Under the pieces are notes generated by a model. The model saw only the letters and a program-made list of their open reading frames with translations, searched no databases and was not told the origin of the DNA. Positions 17,913 to 26,287 of a stretch of DNA of 64,000 nt are shown here, one piece after another. The position numbers and the translations under genes are program-made. The stretch is from Bradyrhizobium sp. JYMT SZCCT0180 (GTDB lineage: Bacteria; Pseudomonadota; Alphaproteobacteria; Rhizobiales; Xanthobacteraceae), in assembly GCF_018130165.1 (NCBI RefSeq), contig NZ_JAFCLZ010000017.1, forward strand, positions 62,001-126,000, in the 5' to 3' direction. The stretch's first letter is position 1, and every line of letters starts with the position of its first letter.

Positions 17913-17939
17913 AACGGCGCGGGAAGATCCCGCGCCGTT
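17913..17939 (-). terminator. Rho-independent terminator after outer-membrane gene
   Basis: A 12-bp GC-rich stem (AACGGCGCGGGA / TCCCGCGCCGTT, loop AGA) lies 28 bp past the stop of the gene at 17968-18813. In its reading direction it is followed by TTTTGCTTTT. Confidence 0.8.
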
Positions 17940-17967
17940 CTCAATCCTTAACGGATGGCAGTTGCAA

Positions 17968-18813
17968 TTAACCTTTGCGCATCAGCGGCGCCGGCGCATA
18001 GACCTGCGGGCTTTCCAGGTTCCAGCGCACGCCGAGCTTGAGGTCATGCGAGGTCATGTCGCGGTACTGGAAGGTCGAGGGACCGGCATTGGTGCCATCG
18101 AAGAAGCGACCGTTGCCGTGGATGCCGGTACCCATGTCGAGGTAGCGGTACGCCAGTTCGACCGTGAAGTTGTTGCTGACCTTGTAGGCAAGACCGGCAT
18201 GCACTGCCCAGGCGAAGTTGGTCTTGCTCGCGCCCTCGGCGAAGTACGCGCTGCTGCGGCCATCGAACGCCGGGAACGTCGCGACATCGCTAAAGCCGGT
18301 GGTCTTGATGGTGGCTGCGCCGAAGCCGGCACCGATGAACGGCGTGATGCACCACCAGGTGCCGAGGTCGACGTAACCGTTGACCATTCCGACCCAGCTC
18401 TTGTAGCCGCCGCTGTAGGTATCAGCGAGCCCGCCGCCGGGATTGAACATGAAGAAGTCGTTGCCCTTGAAGCTGACCTTCGAGCGATATTCGCCGGTGA
18501 TGTCGGCACGGAACCAGCTGTTGAACTGGTAGCCGACACCGACGCCGTACATCATGCCGCTGTCGAAGCCATGGCCGTTCTGAGTCCAGACCGTATTGGC
18601 CGGCAGCGTGTCGTAGGCGTTGACGTGCAGCTTGCTCTGGGTGTTGGTCATGCCGATGTCGCCGCGCAGATACCAGCCACCGAAATCCTGTGCCGGAGCC
18701 GGTGCATAGGCCATCGGAGGCGGCGGCGCGATCGAAGGCATGTCCGCGGCGAAGGCCACCGACGACAACAGGGATGCCGCTCCGGCGGCAAGAAGAGACT
18801 TAACGCTACGCAT
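17968..18813 (-). CDS. Outer-membrane beta-barrel protein
   Basis: The 281-residue protein has a signal peptide (about 1-22, cleaved after SVAFAAD), a Pro-rich linker and an eight-stranded-type barrel beginning GGWYLRGDIGMTNTQSK. It ends in DLKLGVRWNLESPQV plus a short tail rather than in the usual terminal aromatic, which is slightly unusual. It is related in general plan to the barrel downstream at 16958-17767 but not close in sequence. The upstream gap (18814-19092) should hold its promoter. Specific function unknown. Confidence 0.8.
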   Translation of the reverse strand: MRSVKSLLAAGAASLLSSVAFAADMPSIAPPPPMAYAPAPAQDFGGWYLRGDIGMTNTQSKLHVNAYDTLPANTVWTQNGHGFDSGMMYGVGVGYQFNSWFRADITGEYRSKVSFKGNDFFMFNPGGGLADTYSGGYKSWVGMVNGYVDLGTWWCITPFIGAGFGAATIKTTGFSDVATFPAFDGRSSAYFAEGASKTNFAWAVHAGLAYKVSNNFTVELAYRYLDMGTGIHGNGRFFDGTNAGPSTFQYRDMTSHDLKLGVRWNLESPQVYAPAPLMRKG

Positions 18814-19092
18814 TGGCTTCGTCCTTTTGTCCGGTGAGGCGACTGCGGAGGCCTCACATCAAAAACTCACGGGCGGACGATGCCAGCAAATGCTTAAGCG
18901 GCGCTTAACCCTAATTTTTAAGGTTGATAATCTCCGAACATTTTTCGCGCGGGCGTTTATGCGGCATGCAACCTGATGCATTTGCAGCACAGAAAATGGC
19001 GAAACCGCCATACATCCTAACGATGTGTTGACGGAAATGACACGGATGCTGACCTACCTGCTTGCCTGCCCCCGCCGTTTGCAAACACTTCG
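18814..19092. other. Intergenic region
   Basis: The 279 bp lie between the end of the MFS gene and the start of the outer-membrane gene, both on the minus strand. They should contain the latter's promoter. The segment at 18895-18945 is AT-richer than its surroundings. No gene, RNA or repeat was recognised. Confidence 0.4.
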
Positions 19093-20469
19093 TTAACGCG
19101 CGAGCTTCGGCATCTTCGGCAGGAACACGGCAAGCAGGCCGAGCGCCGGCAGGAAGGCGCAGAGCTGGTAGACAAAGGCGATGCCGGTGTGATCGGCAAG
19201 CTTGCCGAGCACCGCCGCCCCGAGCCCGCCGATGCCGAAGGCGACGCCGAAGAACACGCCGGAAATCATTCCGAAGCGATGCGGCATCAGTTCCTGCGCG
19301 AACACGATGATCGACGACGTCGCCGAGGACAGGATCAACCCGATGATGACGGTCAGCACGGCGCTGCCGAACAGGCCGGCATAGGGCAGCGCCAATGTGA
19401 ACGGCAGCGCGCCGAGGATCGAGAACCAGAGGACGTATTTGCGGCCATAGCGGTCGCCGAGCGGCCCGCCGAAGAACGCGCCTGCGGCATTGGCGGCGAG
19501 AAAGATGAAGAGATAGAGCTGGGCCGCCTGGGTCGACACGCCAAACTTGTCGATCAGATAGAAGATGTAATAGCTCGACAGGCTCGACACGTAGAGCTGT
19601 TTTGAAAACAGCAGCGCCACCAGCACCACGAGTGCGATCTTGACGCGGCGCGCGTCCGGCGCATCCGGATGGCGTTCGACCACGGCGGACTTCTTCGTCG
19701 TGATCTGCGGCCGGTACCAGACGCCGATCCGCCACAGAATCACGATCGCCAGAAACGCGATCGAGGAAAACCAGGCGATGCTGGGCTGGCCGAACGGCAC
19801 CACGATCAACGCCGCCAGCACCGGCCCCATCGAGGTGCCGAAACTGCCGCCCAATTGAAACACCGATTGCGCAAAACCGTAGCGCCCGCCCGAGGCAAGC
19901 CGCGCGATCCGCGCCGATTCCGGATGGAACACGGCCGATCCCAATCCGACCAGCGAGGCCGCGATGAGGATGACCGCGTATTGATGCGCGACGCTGAGCA
20001 GCAGCAGGCCGAAGAACGTGAACCCCATGCCGATCGCGAGCGAGAACGGCTGCGCCTTCTTGTCGGTGTAATGCCCGACCAGCGGCTGCAGCAGCGACGC
20101 GGTGAACTGGAACGCCAGCGTGATCAGGCCGATCTGCGCATAGTCGAGCGCGTAATTGTCCTTCAGGATCGGATAGACCGACGCAATCAGGGACTGCATG
20201 GTGTCGTTGAGGAAGTGCGAGAAGCTGATCCCGGTGAGCACGATATAGGCCGGCCCTGCGGCGGCCGCCTTCGCGGCGAGCGCCGGCGACACGTCGGGCA
20301 CCACCACGGGCGCGGTGAGCGCTTCCTCGGAGACGGTGACGGGCTTGTTCAAGGGCGCGATTCCCGAATATCGACTTGCAATAATGCCCGTTCCTACGCC
20401 GCGTGCGGTGCTGCGACCAGCATCAATAGCTAATGGCTGCGATGCGTTGGGGTGCTCGCTGGCAGGCAC
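19093..20469 (-). CDS. MFS transporter, fosmidomycin-resistance (Fsr) type
   Basis: An inner-membrane efflux pump with about 12 helices. After a ~70-residue N-terminal extension come the Fsr-type motifs: SFSHFLNDTMQSLIASVYPI (about 81-100), QPLVGHYTDKKAQP in the loop between helices 2 and 3, GLGSAVFHPESARIARLASG, and the second-half GDRYGRK loop. Family members export fosmidomycin and other drugs. The true substrate is not known, and the pump may serve a metabolite instead. The long N-terminus leaves the start uncertain; an internal start nearer the first helix is possible. Confidence 0.87.
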   Translation of the reverse strand: MPASEHPNASQPLAIDAGRSTARGVGTGIIASRYSGIAPLNKPVTVSEEALTAPVVVPDVSPALAAKAAAAGPAYIVLTGISFSHFLNDTMQSLIASVYPILKDNYALDYAQIGLITLAFQFTASLLQPLVGHYTDKKAQPFSLAIGMGFTFFGLLLLSVAHQYAVILIAASLVGLGSAVFHPESARIARLASGGRYGFAQSVFQLGGSFGTSMGPVLAALIVVPFGQPSIAWFSSIAFLAIVILWRIGVWYRPQITTKKSAVVERHPDAPDARRVKIALVVLVALLFSKQLYVSSLSSYYIFYLIDKFGVSTQAAQLYLFIFLAANAAGAFFGGPLGDRYGRKYVLWFSILGALPFTLALPYAGLFGSAVLTVIIGLILSSATSSIIVFAQELMPHRFGMISGVFFGVAFGIGGLGAAVLGKLADHTGIAFVYQLCAFLPALGLLAVFLPKMPKLAR

Positions 20470-20475
20470 TTCTTC

Positions 20476-20501
20476 CCTTCTCCCCTTGTTGTGGGAGAAG
20501 G
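20476..20501. other. Hairpin between glmM and the MFS gene
   Basis: A perfect 9-bp stem CCTTCTCCC/GGGAGAAGG with an 8-base loop lies 25 bp past the glmM stop. It has no clear T-run, so it may be a repeat fragment of the CTCTCCCC type or a weak transcript end. Confidence 0.4.
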
Positions 20502-20525
20502 AAGAAAACGCCCACGAGAGCTAGC

Positions 20526-21872
20526 CTAGGCCGCGGCGGCGTGGCCGAGGGCGGTGACGATGTGATCGACCACTTCCTCGACCAGGATGCGATCGTCACC
20601 CTCGCCCATCACGCGGATGACGGGCTCGGTGCCGGACGAGCGGACCAGCAGGCGGCCGCATCCGTTGAGGCGTTTTTCGCCATCGACGATCGCGGATTTG
20701 ACCTCGGCGTCGTCGAGCGGCTTGCCGCTGCGATAGCGTACGTTCTTCAGGATCTGCGGCAGCGGATCGAATTTGTGGCAGACTTCCGACACCGGGCGGC
20801 GGAGCTTTTGCACCACGGCCAGCACCTGCAGCGCCGCGACGAAACCATCGCCCGTGGTCGCATAGTCGGACAGGATGATGTGGCCCGACGGCTCGCCGCC
20901 GAGATTGTAGCCCTGCTTGAGCATCTGCTCGAGCACATAGCGGTCGCCGACCGGCGTGCGCACCATCTCCAGCCCAATGCCTTCGAGGAAACGCTCCAGC
21001 CCGAGATTGGACATCACGGTGGCGACGATGCCGGGCTTGGCGAGACGGCCGTCTTCCTTCCAGCTCTGCGCGATCACTGCGAGCAGCTGGTCACCGTCGA
21101 CCACATGGCCGCGCTCGTCGACCAGGATGACGCGATCGGCGTCGCCGTCGAGCGCGATGCCGATATCGGCGCGCATTTCCCGCACTTTCCGACTCAATGC
21201 CTCCGGCGAGGTCGAGCCGCATTCCTTGTTGATGTTGAAACCGTCAGGATCGACACCCATGGCAACGACGTCGGCGCCGAGTTCCCACAGCGCTTCCGGC
21301 ACCACCTTGTAGGCCGCGCCGTTCGCGCAGTCGATCACGACGCGCAGGCCGTCGAGCGAGAGTTCGCGCGGCAGCGTACGCTTGGCGAATTCGATGTAGC
21401 GGTCATGGACGCCGTCGATGCGGCGGGCGCGCCCGAGGCTGGCGCTCTGCGCCAGACGCCGGTCGATCGGCTCGTCGAGCAATTGCTCGATCTGCTTCTC
21501 GACGTCGTCGGAGAGTTTGAAACCCTGCGGGCCGAACAGCTTGATGCCGTTGTCCTCGAACAGATTGTGCGAGGCCGATATCATCACGCCGAGATCGGCG
21601 CGCATCGACTTGGTCAGCATCGCGACCGCCGGCGTCGGCATCGGGCCGAGCAGCAGCACGTCCATGCCGACAGAGGTAAAGCCCGCGACCATGGCGTATT
21701 CGATCATGTAGCCGGACAGCCGCGTGTCCTTGCCGATGACGACGCGATGGCGGTGATCGCCGCGCTGAAACACCAGGCCGGCCGCCTGCCCCACCTTGAG
21801 CGCGAGCTCCGGCGTGATCAGACCATTGGCACGGCCCCGAATTCCGTCGGTACCGAAATATTTGCGGCTCAT
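20526..21872 (-). CDS. glmM: Phosphoglucosamine mutase
   Basis: GlmM interconverts glucosamine-6-phosphate and glucosamine-1-phosphate on the way to UDP-GlcNAc for peptidoglycan and lipopolysaccharide. ATG 21872 (ribosome site GGGGG) gives the standard start MSRKYFGTDGIRGRANG and 448 residues. The catalytic phosphoserine is Ser101 in the ISASHN motif, the metal loop is DGDADR, and the C-terminal phosphate loop is RSSGTEPVIRVMGEG. An upstream in-frame extension to 21944 is unlikely. Monocistronic here. Confidence 0.96.
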   Translation of the reverse strand: MSRKYFGTDGIRGRANGLITPELALKVGQAAGLVFQRGDHRHRVVIGKDTRLSGYMIEYAMVAGFTSVGMDVLLLGPMPTPAVAMLTKSMRADLGVMISASHNLFEDNGIKLFGPQGFKLSDDVEKQIEQLLDEPIDRRLAQSASLGRARRIDGVHDRYIEFAKRTLPRELSLDGLRVVIDCANGAAYKVVPEALWELGADVVAMGVDPDGFNINKECGSTSPEALSRKVREMRADIGIALDGDADRVILVDERGHVVDGDQLLAVIAQSWKEDGRLAKPGIVATVMSNLGLERFLEGIGLEMVRTPVGDRYVLEQMLKQGYNLGGEPSGHIILSDYATTGDGFVAALQVLAVVQKLRRPVSEVCHKFDPLPQILKNVRYRSGKPLDDAEVKSAIVDGEKRLNGCGRLLVRSSGTEPVIRVMGEGDDRILVEEVVDHIVTALGHAAAA

Positions 21873-22080
21873 ATAACCCCCAGCCATTCCGCGTCTCTTA
21901 AAGCCATCCGGCAAGAAGCAGCGAACGCGCACCATAGCGTGCACCGGCCTTATAGTCTCTCAGGCGCTAAAATGGCTTCAAAAAATATGATGAATCATTA
22001 CCGGCACCGGAAGCCGCGATCGGCGCATAAACCATTGCAAAACATGATATTTTTCAATTCACCCGCTGCTTGGGTACCCC

Positions 22081-22284
22081 TTAATCGCGCCGCTTGATGT
22101 GATGGTCGCCCTTCGACGGCGCCGGCTGGGTCACATTCACGGCGTCCGAGCCCGGAAAAGTCTCCTCCAGCCCCACCTCCAGGGCCTCGTCCAAACGGCG
22201 CTTTTCGGCGCTCTCGCGGGGCGTGCGAACATGCTTGAGATCAGGCTTGTGATCAGGCTTGGGATGACGATCGGATCCGGTCAT
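22081..22284 (-). CDS. Small charged protein of unknown function
   Basis: The 67-residue, strongly charged product starts with ATG 22284 and has the core RRLDEALEVGLEETFPGSDA, then VNVTQPAPSKGDHHIK. This EALxxxLEETFPxSDA pattern recurs in small Rhizobiales proteins of unknown role. No membrane or export signal. It is divergent from the lactate dehydrogenase gene, 103 bp apart. Confidence 0.65.
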   Translation of the reverse strand: MTGSDRHPKPDHKPDLKHVRTPRESAEKRRLDEALEVGLEETFPGSDAVNVTQPAPSKGDHHIKRRD

Positions 22285-22387
22285 GGAATGTCCTCCCCGC
22301 AGGGTTCCGCAAGCCTGATTTGGCTGAGGTACTAACCATGCTAGATGACGACACAGACAAGAAATTCAAGAAGGGGCCGGATCGTCC

Positions 22388-23524
22388 ATGAAGCACATTA
22401 CCTGCATCGAAGATCTGCGCCAGTTGCACAAGCGCCGGGTGCCGAAGGCGTTTTTCGATTATGCGGATCGCGGCTCCTATTCCGAGGACACGCTGCGCGC
22501 CAACCGCGCCGATCTCGAAGCGATCAAGTTCCGCCAGCGCATCCTGGTCGATGTGTCGAGGCGCGATACGTCGACGACGATCCTGGGCGAGCCGGCCGCG
22601 TTGCCGCTGAGCCTCGCCCCGGTCGGATTGCTCGGCATGCAGCACGGCGACGGTGAAATCGCCGCCTGCCGCGCCGCGCAGGCCGCCGGCATTCCGTTCA
22701 CGCTGAGCACGATGTCGATCTGCTCGATCGAGGACGTCGCCGCCAATGTCGACAAGCCGTTCTGGTTCCAGCTTTACGTGATGAAGGACCGCGGCTTCAT
22801 CAAATCCCTGATCGAGCGCGCGATCGCGGCGAAATGCAGCGCGCTGGTGCTGACCGTCGACCTGCAGGTGATGGGACAGCGCCACCAGGACATCAAGAAC
22901 GGCATGACGATTCCACCGGAATGGTCGTTGTCGAAGCTGATCGACTTCGCCACCAAGCCGGCCTGGGTCGCCGGCGTGATGCGCGGCAAGCGCCGCACCT
23001 TCGGCAACATCGCCGGCCACGTCAAAGGCACCGACGATATCACCCAGCTCTCGCAATGGACCAACGCGCAGTTCGACACCACGCTGAGCTGGAAGGATGT
23101 CGACTGGATCCGTTCGATCTGGCCGGGCAAGCTGATCCTCAAGGGCATTCTCGACGTCGAGGACGCCGAGGAGGCCGTGAAGACCGGCGCGCATGCGATG
23201 GTGGTCTCCAACCATGGCGGCCGCCAGCTCGACGGCGCGCCGTCTTCGATCGAGGTGCTGCCCGAGATCGTCGATGAGGTCGGCGACAAGATGGAGATCA
23301 TGTTCGACGGCGGCATCCGGTCCGGCCAGGACGTGATGCGCGCGCTCGCGCTCGGCGCCAAATCCTGCATGATCGGCCGCGCCTTCGTCCACGGCCTCGG
23401 CGCCGGCGGACAAGAGGGTGTCGCCAAGGCGCTCGATCTGATCCGCAACGAAATGCTTGTCACGATGGGCCTGTGCGGCGTCAACACCGTCGCCGAAATC
23501 GACGATCACGTGCTGGCGATTTAG
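22388..23524 (+). CDS. lldD: FMN-dependent alpha-hydroxy-acid (L-lactate) dehydrogenase
   Basis: The 378-residue FMN enzyme oxidises an L-2-hydroxy acid, most likely L-lactate to pyruvate. N-terminal FFDYADRGSYSEDTLRANR (about 21-39), LSLAPVGLLGMQHGDGE, and the active site SNHGGRQLDGAPS (about 276-288), whose His is the general base and whose Arg binds the carboxylate. The FMN-phosphate region is FDGGIRSGQDV...GRAF. Length matches LldD; related substrates such as mandelate or glycolate cannot be excluded. Confidence 0.88.
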   Translation: MKHITCIEDLRQLHKRRVPKAFFDYADRGSYSEDTLRANRADLEAIKFRQRILVDVSRRDTSTTILGEPAALPLSLAPVGLLGMQHGDGEIAACRAAQAAGIPFTLSTMSICSIEDVAANVDKPFWFQLYVMKDRGFIKSLIERAIAAKCSALVLTVDLQVMGQRHQDIKNGMTIPPEWSLSKLIDFATKPAWVAGVMRGKRRTFGNIAGHVKGTDDITQLSQWTNAQFDTTLSWKDVDWIRSIWPGKLILKGILDVEDAEEAVKTGAHAMVVSNHGGRQLDGAPSSIEVLPEIVDEVGDKMEIMFDGGIRSGQDVMRALALGAKSCMIGRAFVHGLGAGGQEGVAKALDLIRNEMLVTMGLCGVNTVAEIDDHVLAI

Positions 23525-23530
23525 CCCCAC

Positions 23531-23662
23531 TGTCGTCCCGGACAAGCGAAGCGCGATCCGGGACCCATAACCACCGCCCCACGTGTTTGCAAAGGCTGGA
23601 GCTGCAGCCCGGTGCAACAACAGGCATTGGTGGTTATGGGTCCCCGCCTTCGCGGGGACGAC
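23531..23662. repeat. Palindromic intergenic repeat, family C
   Basis: This copy starts TGTCGTCCCGGACAAGCGAA and ends CGCGGGGACGAC, with GGGACCCATAACCACC and its complement GGTGGTTATGGGTCCC at inner positions. It lies between convergent genes. Confidence 0.85.
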
Positions 23663-23686
23663 TCGATGAGAGGTCGCGCCTCACCC

Positions 23687-24310
23687 TCACATCGGCGGTG
23701 TGATCCCGTTGCGGCCGACATTGACGCGGGCGGCCTCCAGCGTGCCGTCGTCCTTTTTCGTCGCGCTGAAGATGATGACCTTGGCACCCGGCTTCAGTTC
23801 GGACTTGTCGCCGGCGACGAAGGTGACAACAGGCGTGTCCGGCGGCACCACGACTTTCTTCTCGCCGTCCTTGTACTTGACCAGGATGTTCTGACCGTCG
23901 GTGCCCTTGACCGTCTGGGCGACGGTGGCGTTGGTCATGGTCGAGTTCGGGCGCGCATCCCAGGGCCGGAAACCTTCCGCGGCACCGCGCTGGTTTTCGG
24001 GGAAGATGTGAACGGCAACCGCCCGCTGGGTGCCGTCGGGCTCCGGTATGCCGGTGACGCCGATGTAGGAGCCTTCCTTGATGTCAGACAGTTCGGTCCT
24101 GGCGACACCGAACACCGCCACATTGTCGGTCATGCGCACCTTCAGGTCGGTGCCCTCGCGCGACTTGATCGACAGGACAGATCCATCGACGGCCTCGATG
24201 GTGCCGCGGATCCGCACCGTCGGCGTCGGCGGTTGTTGCGCCCAGGCGGACGCCCCAAACACGGTGGCAAATGTCAATGCAGCAGCGAGCAGGCGTGACG
24301 TCATCCGCAT
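23687..24310 (-). CDS. Exported protein of unknown function (paralogue 1)
   Basis: The 207-residue protein has a signal peptide (1-24, cleaved after SAWA) and then QQPPTPTVRIRGTIEAVDGS, a small beta-rich domain with VDGSVLSIKSREGTDLKVRM (an OB-like/DUF5666-like pattern). It carries the conserved block RPNSTMTNATV and ends VGRNGITPPM. It is clearly paralogous to the next gene upstream on the same strand (24496-25134). A periplasmic role is likely; the substrate is unknown. Confidence 0.75.
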   Translation of the reverse strand: MRMTSRLLAAALTFATVFGASAWAQQPPTPTVRIRGTIEAVDGSVLSIKSREGTDLKVRMTDNVAVFGVARTELSDIKEGSYIGVTGIPEPDGTQRAVAVHIFPENQRGAAEGFRPWDARPNSTMTNATVAQTVKGTDGQNILVKYKDGEKKVVVPPDTPVVTFVAGDKSELKPGAKVIIFSATKKDDGTLEAARVNVGRNGITPPM

Positions 24311-24387
24311 GGCGGTATCCCTTCCGATGTCTTTGAGCGTCCCCTCAACGCGAACACCGGGAGGGAATGCGTATTCCCATTCTCTTC

Positions 24388-24487
24388 GTCATTCCGGGGC
24401 GCGCAAAGCGCGAACCCGGAATCCCGAGATTCCCCGATGCGCAATTGCGCATCTGAGGTTCGATGCTACGCATCGCCCCGGAATGAC
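24388..24487. repeat. Palindromic intergenic repeat, family B (GTCATTCCGGGGCG type)
   Basis: The outer arms GTCATTCCGGGGCG and CGCCCCGGAATGAC enclose smaller hairpins (GCGCAAAGCGCG, ATGCGCAATTGCGCAT). It sits between the two paralogous exported-protein genes. Confidence 0.85.
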
Positions 24488-24495
24488 GCTGCGCG

Positions 24496-25134
24496 TCACA
24501 TCGGCGGAGTCAGCCCGTCGCGGCCGACGCTGACGCGGTTGGTTTCGAACGAGCCATCCGGCAGCTGTTTGATGGCCGCGATCACCTTGGCACCAAGCTT
24601 GAGATCGGATTTGTCGGCGGGAACAAAGGTCACGACCGGCGTCTCCTGTGAGACCTGAACCTTCTTCTCGCCACCCCTATATTTGATCAACAGCGTGTGA
24701 CCGTCATTGCCGGCTACCGACTGATCCACCGTCGCATTGGTCATGGTGCTGTTGGGGCGCAGATCATAAGGCCGTGAGCCCTCGCCGGTGCCGCGCATCG
24801 CCTCGGGAAACACATGCACCTCGACCGCATTCTGGCTGCCGTCCGGTCCCGGCACCGTGGTGGCGCCGATGAAGGAACCGACCTTGACGTCGGACAGCGA
24901 GATTTTGGTAACCCCGACCACCCTGATATCGCCGGTCATGTGCAGTTTGACGTCTTCACCGCCGCGCGACTTGACCGCAAGCACGTCGCCCGCGACGCCC
25001 TCGATGGTGCCGCGAACCCGCGTCGGCGTCGGCGGCTGCTGGGCAATGGCGTAGATGGTGGACGCGGCCACCATCGCGACGGCGAGCAGCGGACGAATGA
25101 GTGTAGAACGATGCTTGGACAGATTGTTGCGCAT
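24496..25134 (-). CDS. Exported protein of unknown function (paralogue 2)
   Basis: ATG 25134 (ribosome site GGAGA) gives 212 residues. A signal peptide ends at ...STIYAIA and is followed by QQPPTPTRVRGTIEGVAGD. The domain has VLAVKSRGGEDVKLHM and RPNSTMTNATVDQS, and the end VSVGRDGLTPPM is nearly the same as in paralogue 1. By eye roughly half the positions agree along the full length, so the pair arose by tandem duplication. It could form an operon with its copy, although a palindromic repeat lies between. Confidence 0.75.
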   Translation of the reverse strand: MRNNLSKHRSTLIRPLLAVAMVAASTIYAIAQQPPTPTRVRGTIEGVAGDVLAVKSRGGEDVKLHMTGDIRVVGVTKISLSDVKVGSFIGATTVPGPDGSQNAVEVHVFPEAMRGTGEGSRPYDLRPNSTMTNATVDQSVAGNDGHTLLIKYRGGEKKVQVSQETPVVTFVPADKSDLKLGAKVIAAIKQLPDGSFETNRVSVGRDGLTPPM

Positions 25135-25196
25135 GAGGGATCTCCGATAGGCCACCACGTAGCCACTGCCCCCAATTCCCGCAACGATATTCCCGC

Positions 25197-26057
25197 TCAA
25201 ACCTTGGTGAGATCGGCCTCGACGATCGCACGAAGTTCTGATGTCACTTCGGGGCGCTTTCCGAACCACAATTCGAACCCGCGCACCGCCTGGTGCAGCA
25301 GCATGCCGAGCCCGTCGACGGTCTGTAGCCCGCCCCCGCGCGCGGCGACAAGCAATGGCGTATCCAGCGGCACGTAAACGAGATCGTTGACGACGGCGCC
25401 CTTCGGCAACCGGCCGACATCGAGTTCGAGCGCCGGCTGGCCGTGCATGCCGAGCGAGGTCGTGTTCACCAGCAGCCCCGCGCGCGGCAGCAATTCACTC
25501 AATGCATCCCATGCCACCGGCAATACGCTCGCGCCGAATTGATCCGCCAGGGCCTGCGCGCGCTCCCCGGTCCGGTTGGCCAGATGCACGCGCTTGACGC
25601 CGCGTTCGATCAACCCGAACAGCACGGCGCGCGCCGCACCACCGGCGCCCAGCACCAGCGCCTCCTCGGCACGCTCCCATCCGGGCGCGCAGGCATCGAG
25701 ATTATTGATAAAACCCTCGACATCGGTGTTGGTCGAACACAGCTCACCGTTCTCGAACCACAAGGTGTTGGCGGCGCCGACCGCGCGGGCGCGCTCGTCC
25801 GGCTTCGACAGCACCAGCGCCTGCTCCTTGTGCGGAATGGTGACGTTGGCGCCGACAAAGCCGCGCAGCGAAAGCCGAAAGACAAAGTCCTGAAACTCGT
25901 CGGGCGGCACCGCCTCGATGACGTAGCCGCCCTCGATGCCCAGCGTCCGCAGCCAGTAATGATGGATCAGCGGCGAGCGCGAATGCGCGGCCGGCCATCC
26001 GATCAGGCACGCGGCGGGGGGTCTTGGGGCACGGGTCATGGCAGTCAATTCGGCCAT
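25197..26057 (-). CDS. aroE: Shikimate dehydrogenase
   Basis: AroE reduces 3-dehydroshikimate to shikimate with NADPH in aromatic amino acid synthesis. The 286-residue frame has SRSP (substrate-binding serines, about 26-29), ANVTIPHKEQA with catalytic Lys77, STNTDVEGF with Asp112, the NADP loop GAGGAARAV (137-145) and NRT. ATG 26039 (MTRAPRPP) is an equally possible start. The gene stands alone between repeats rather than beside coaE/dnaQ as often seen, so it may be a second copy or a quinate/shikimate-type paralogue. Confidence 0.88.
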   Translation of the reverse strand: MAELTAMTRAPRPPAACLIGWPAAHSRSPLIHHYWLRTLGIEGGYVIEAVPPDEFQDFVFRLSLRGFVGANVTIPHKEQALVLSKPDERARAVGAANTLWFENGELCSTNTDVEGFINNLDACAPGWERAEEALVLGAGGAARAVLFGLIERGVKRVHLANRTGERAQALADQFGASVLPVAWDALSELLPRAGLLVNTTSLGMHGQPALELDVGRLPKGAVVNDLVYVPLDTPLLVAARGGGLQTVDGLGMLLHQAVRGFELWFGKRPEVTSELRAIVEADLTKV

Positions 26058-26123
26058 GGCGGCGGCGGTGTCAATGCCGGGGTGCTAGCGACGATCCCCC
26101 TCGCTGCCAGCGCAACGATGGCC

Positions 26124-26272
26124 CTAACCTCTCCCCACTCTTATGCGGGGAGAGGTCGGATTGCGAAGCAATCCGGGTGAGGGGCATGGCACGATACCCG
26201 TCGCGAATTCAGAGCCAGCGGATAGAAGGGCCCCTCACCCCAACCCTCTCCCCGCAAGAGCGGGGCGAGGGA
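26124..26272. repeat. Palindromic intergenic repeat, family A
   Basis: The left part has CCTCTCCCCACTCTTATGCG, GGGGAGAGG and GGATTGCGAAGCAATCCGGG. The right part has CCCCTCACCCCAACCCTCTC and CCCCGCAAGAGCGGGGCGAG. The arms are complementary at long range. It lies between aroE and the EF-G-like gene. Confidence 0.85.
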
Positions 26273-26287
26273 GCAGAGCACAAACCA

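Noticed and set aside
18911..19735. 274-residue minus-strand frame overlapping the MFS gene
   Set aside because: It is in another frame of the MFS gene and Arg-rich, a typical shadow.
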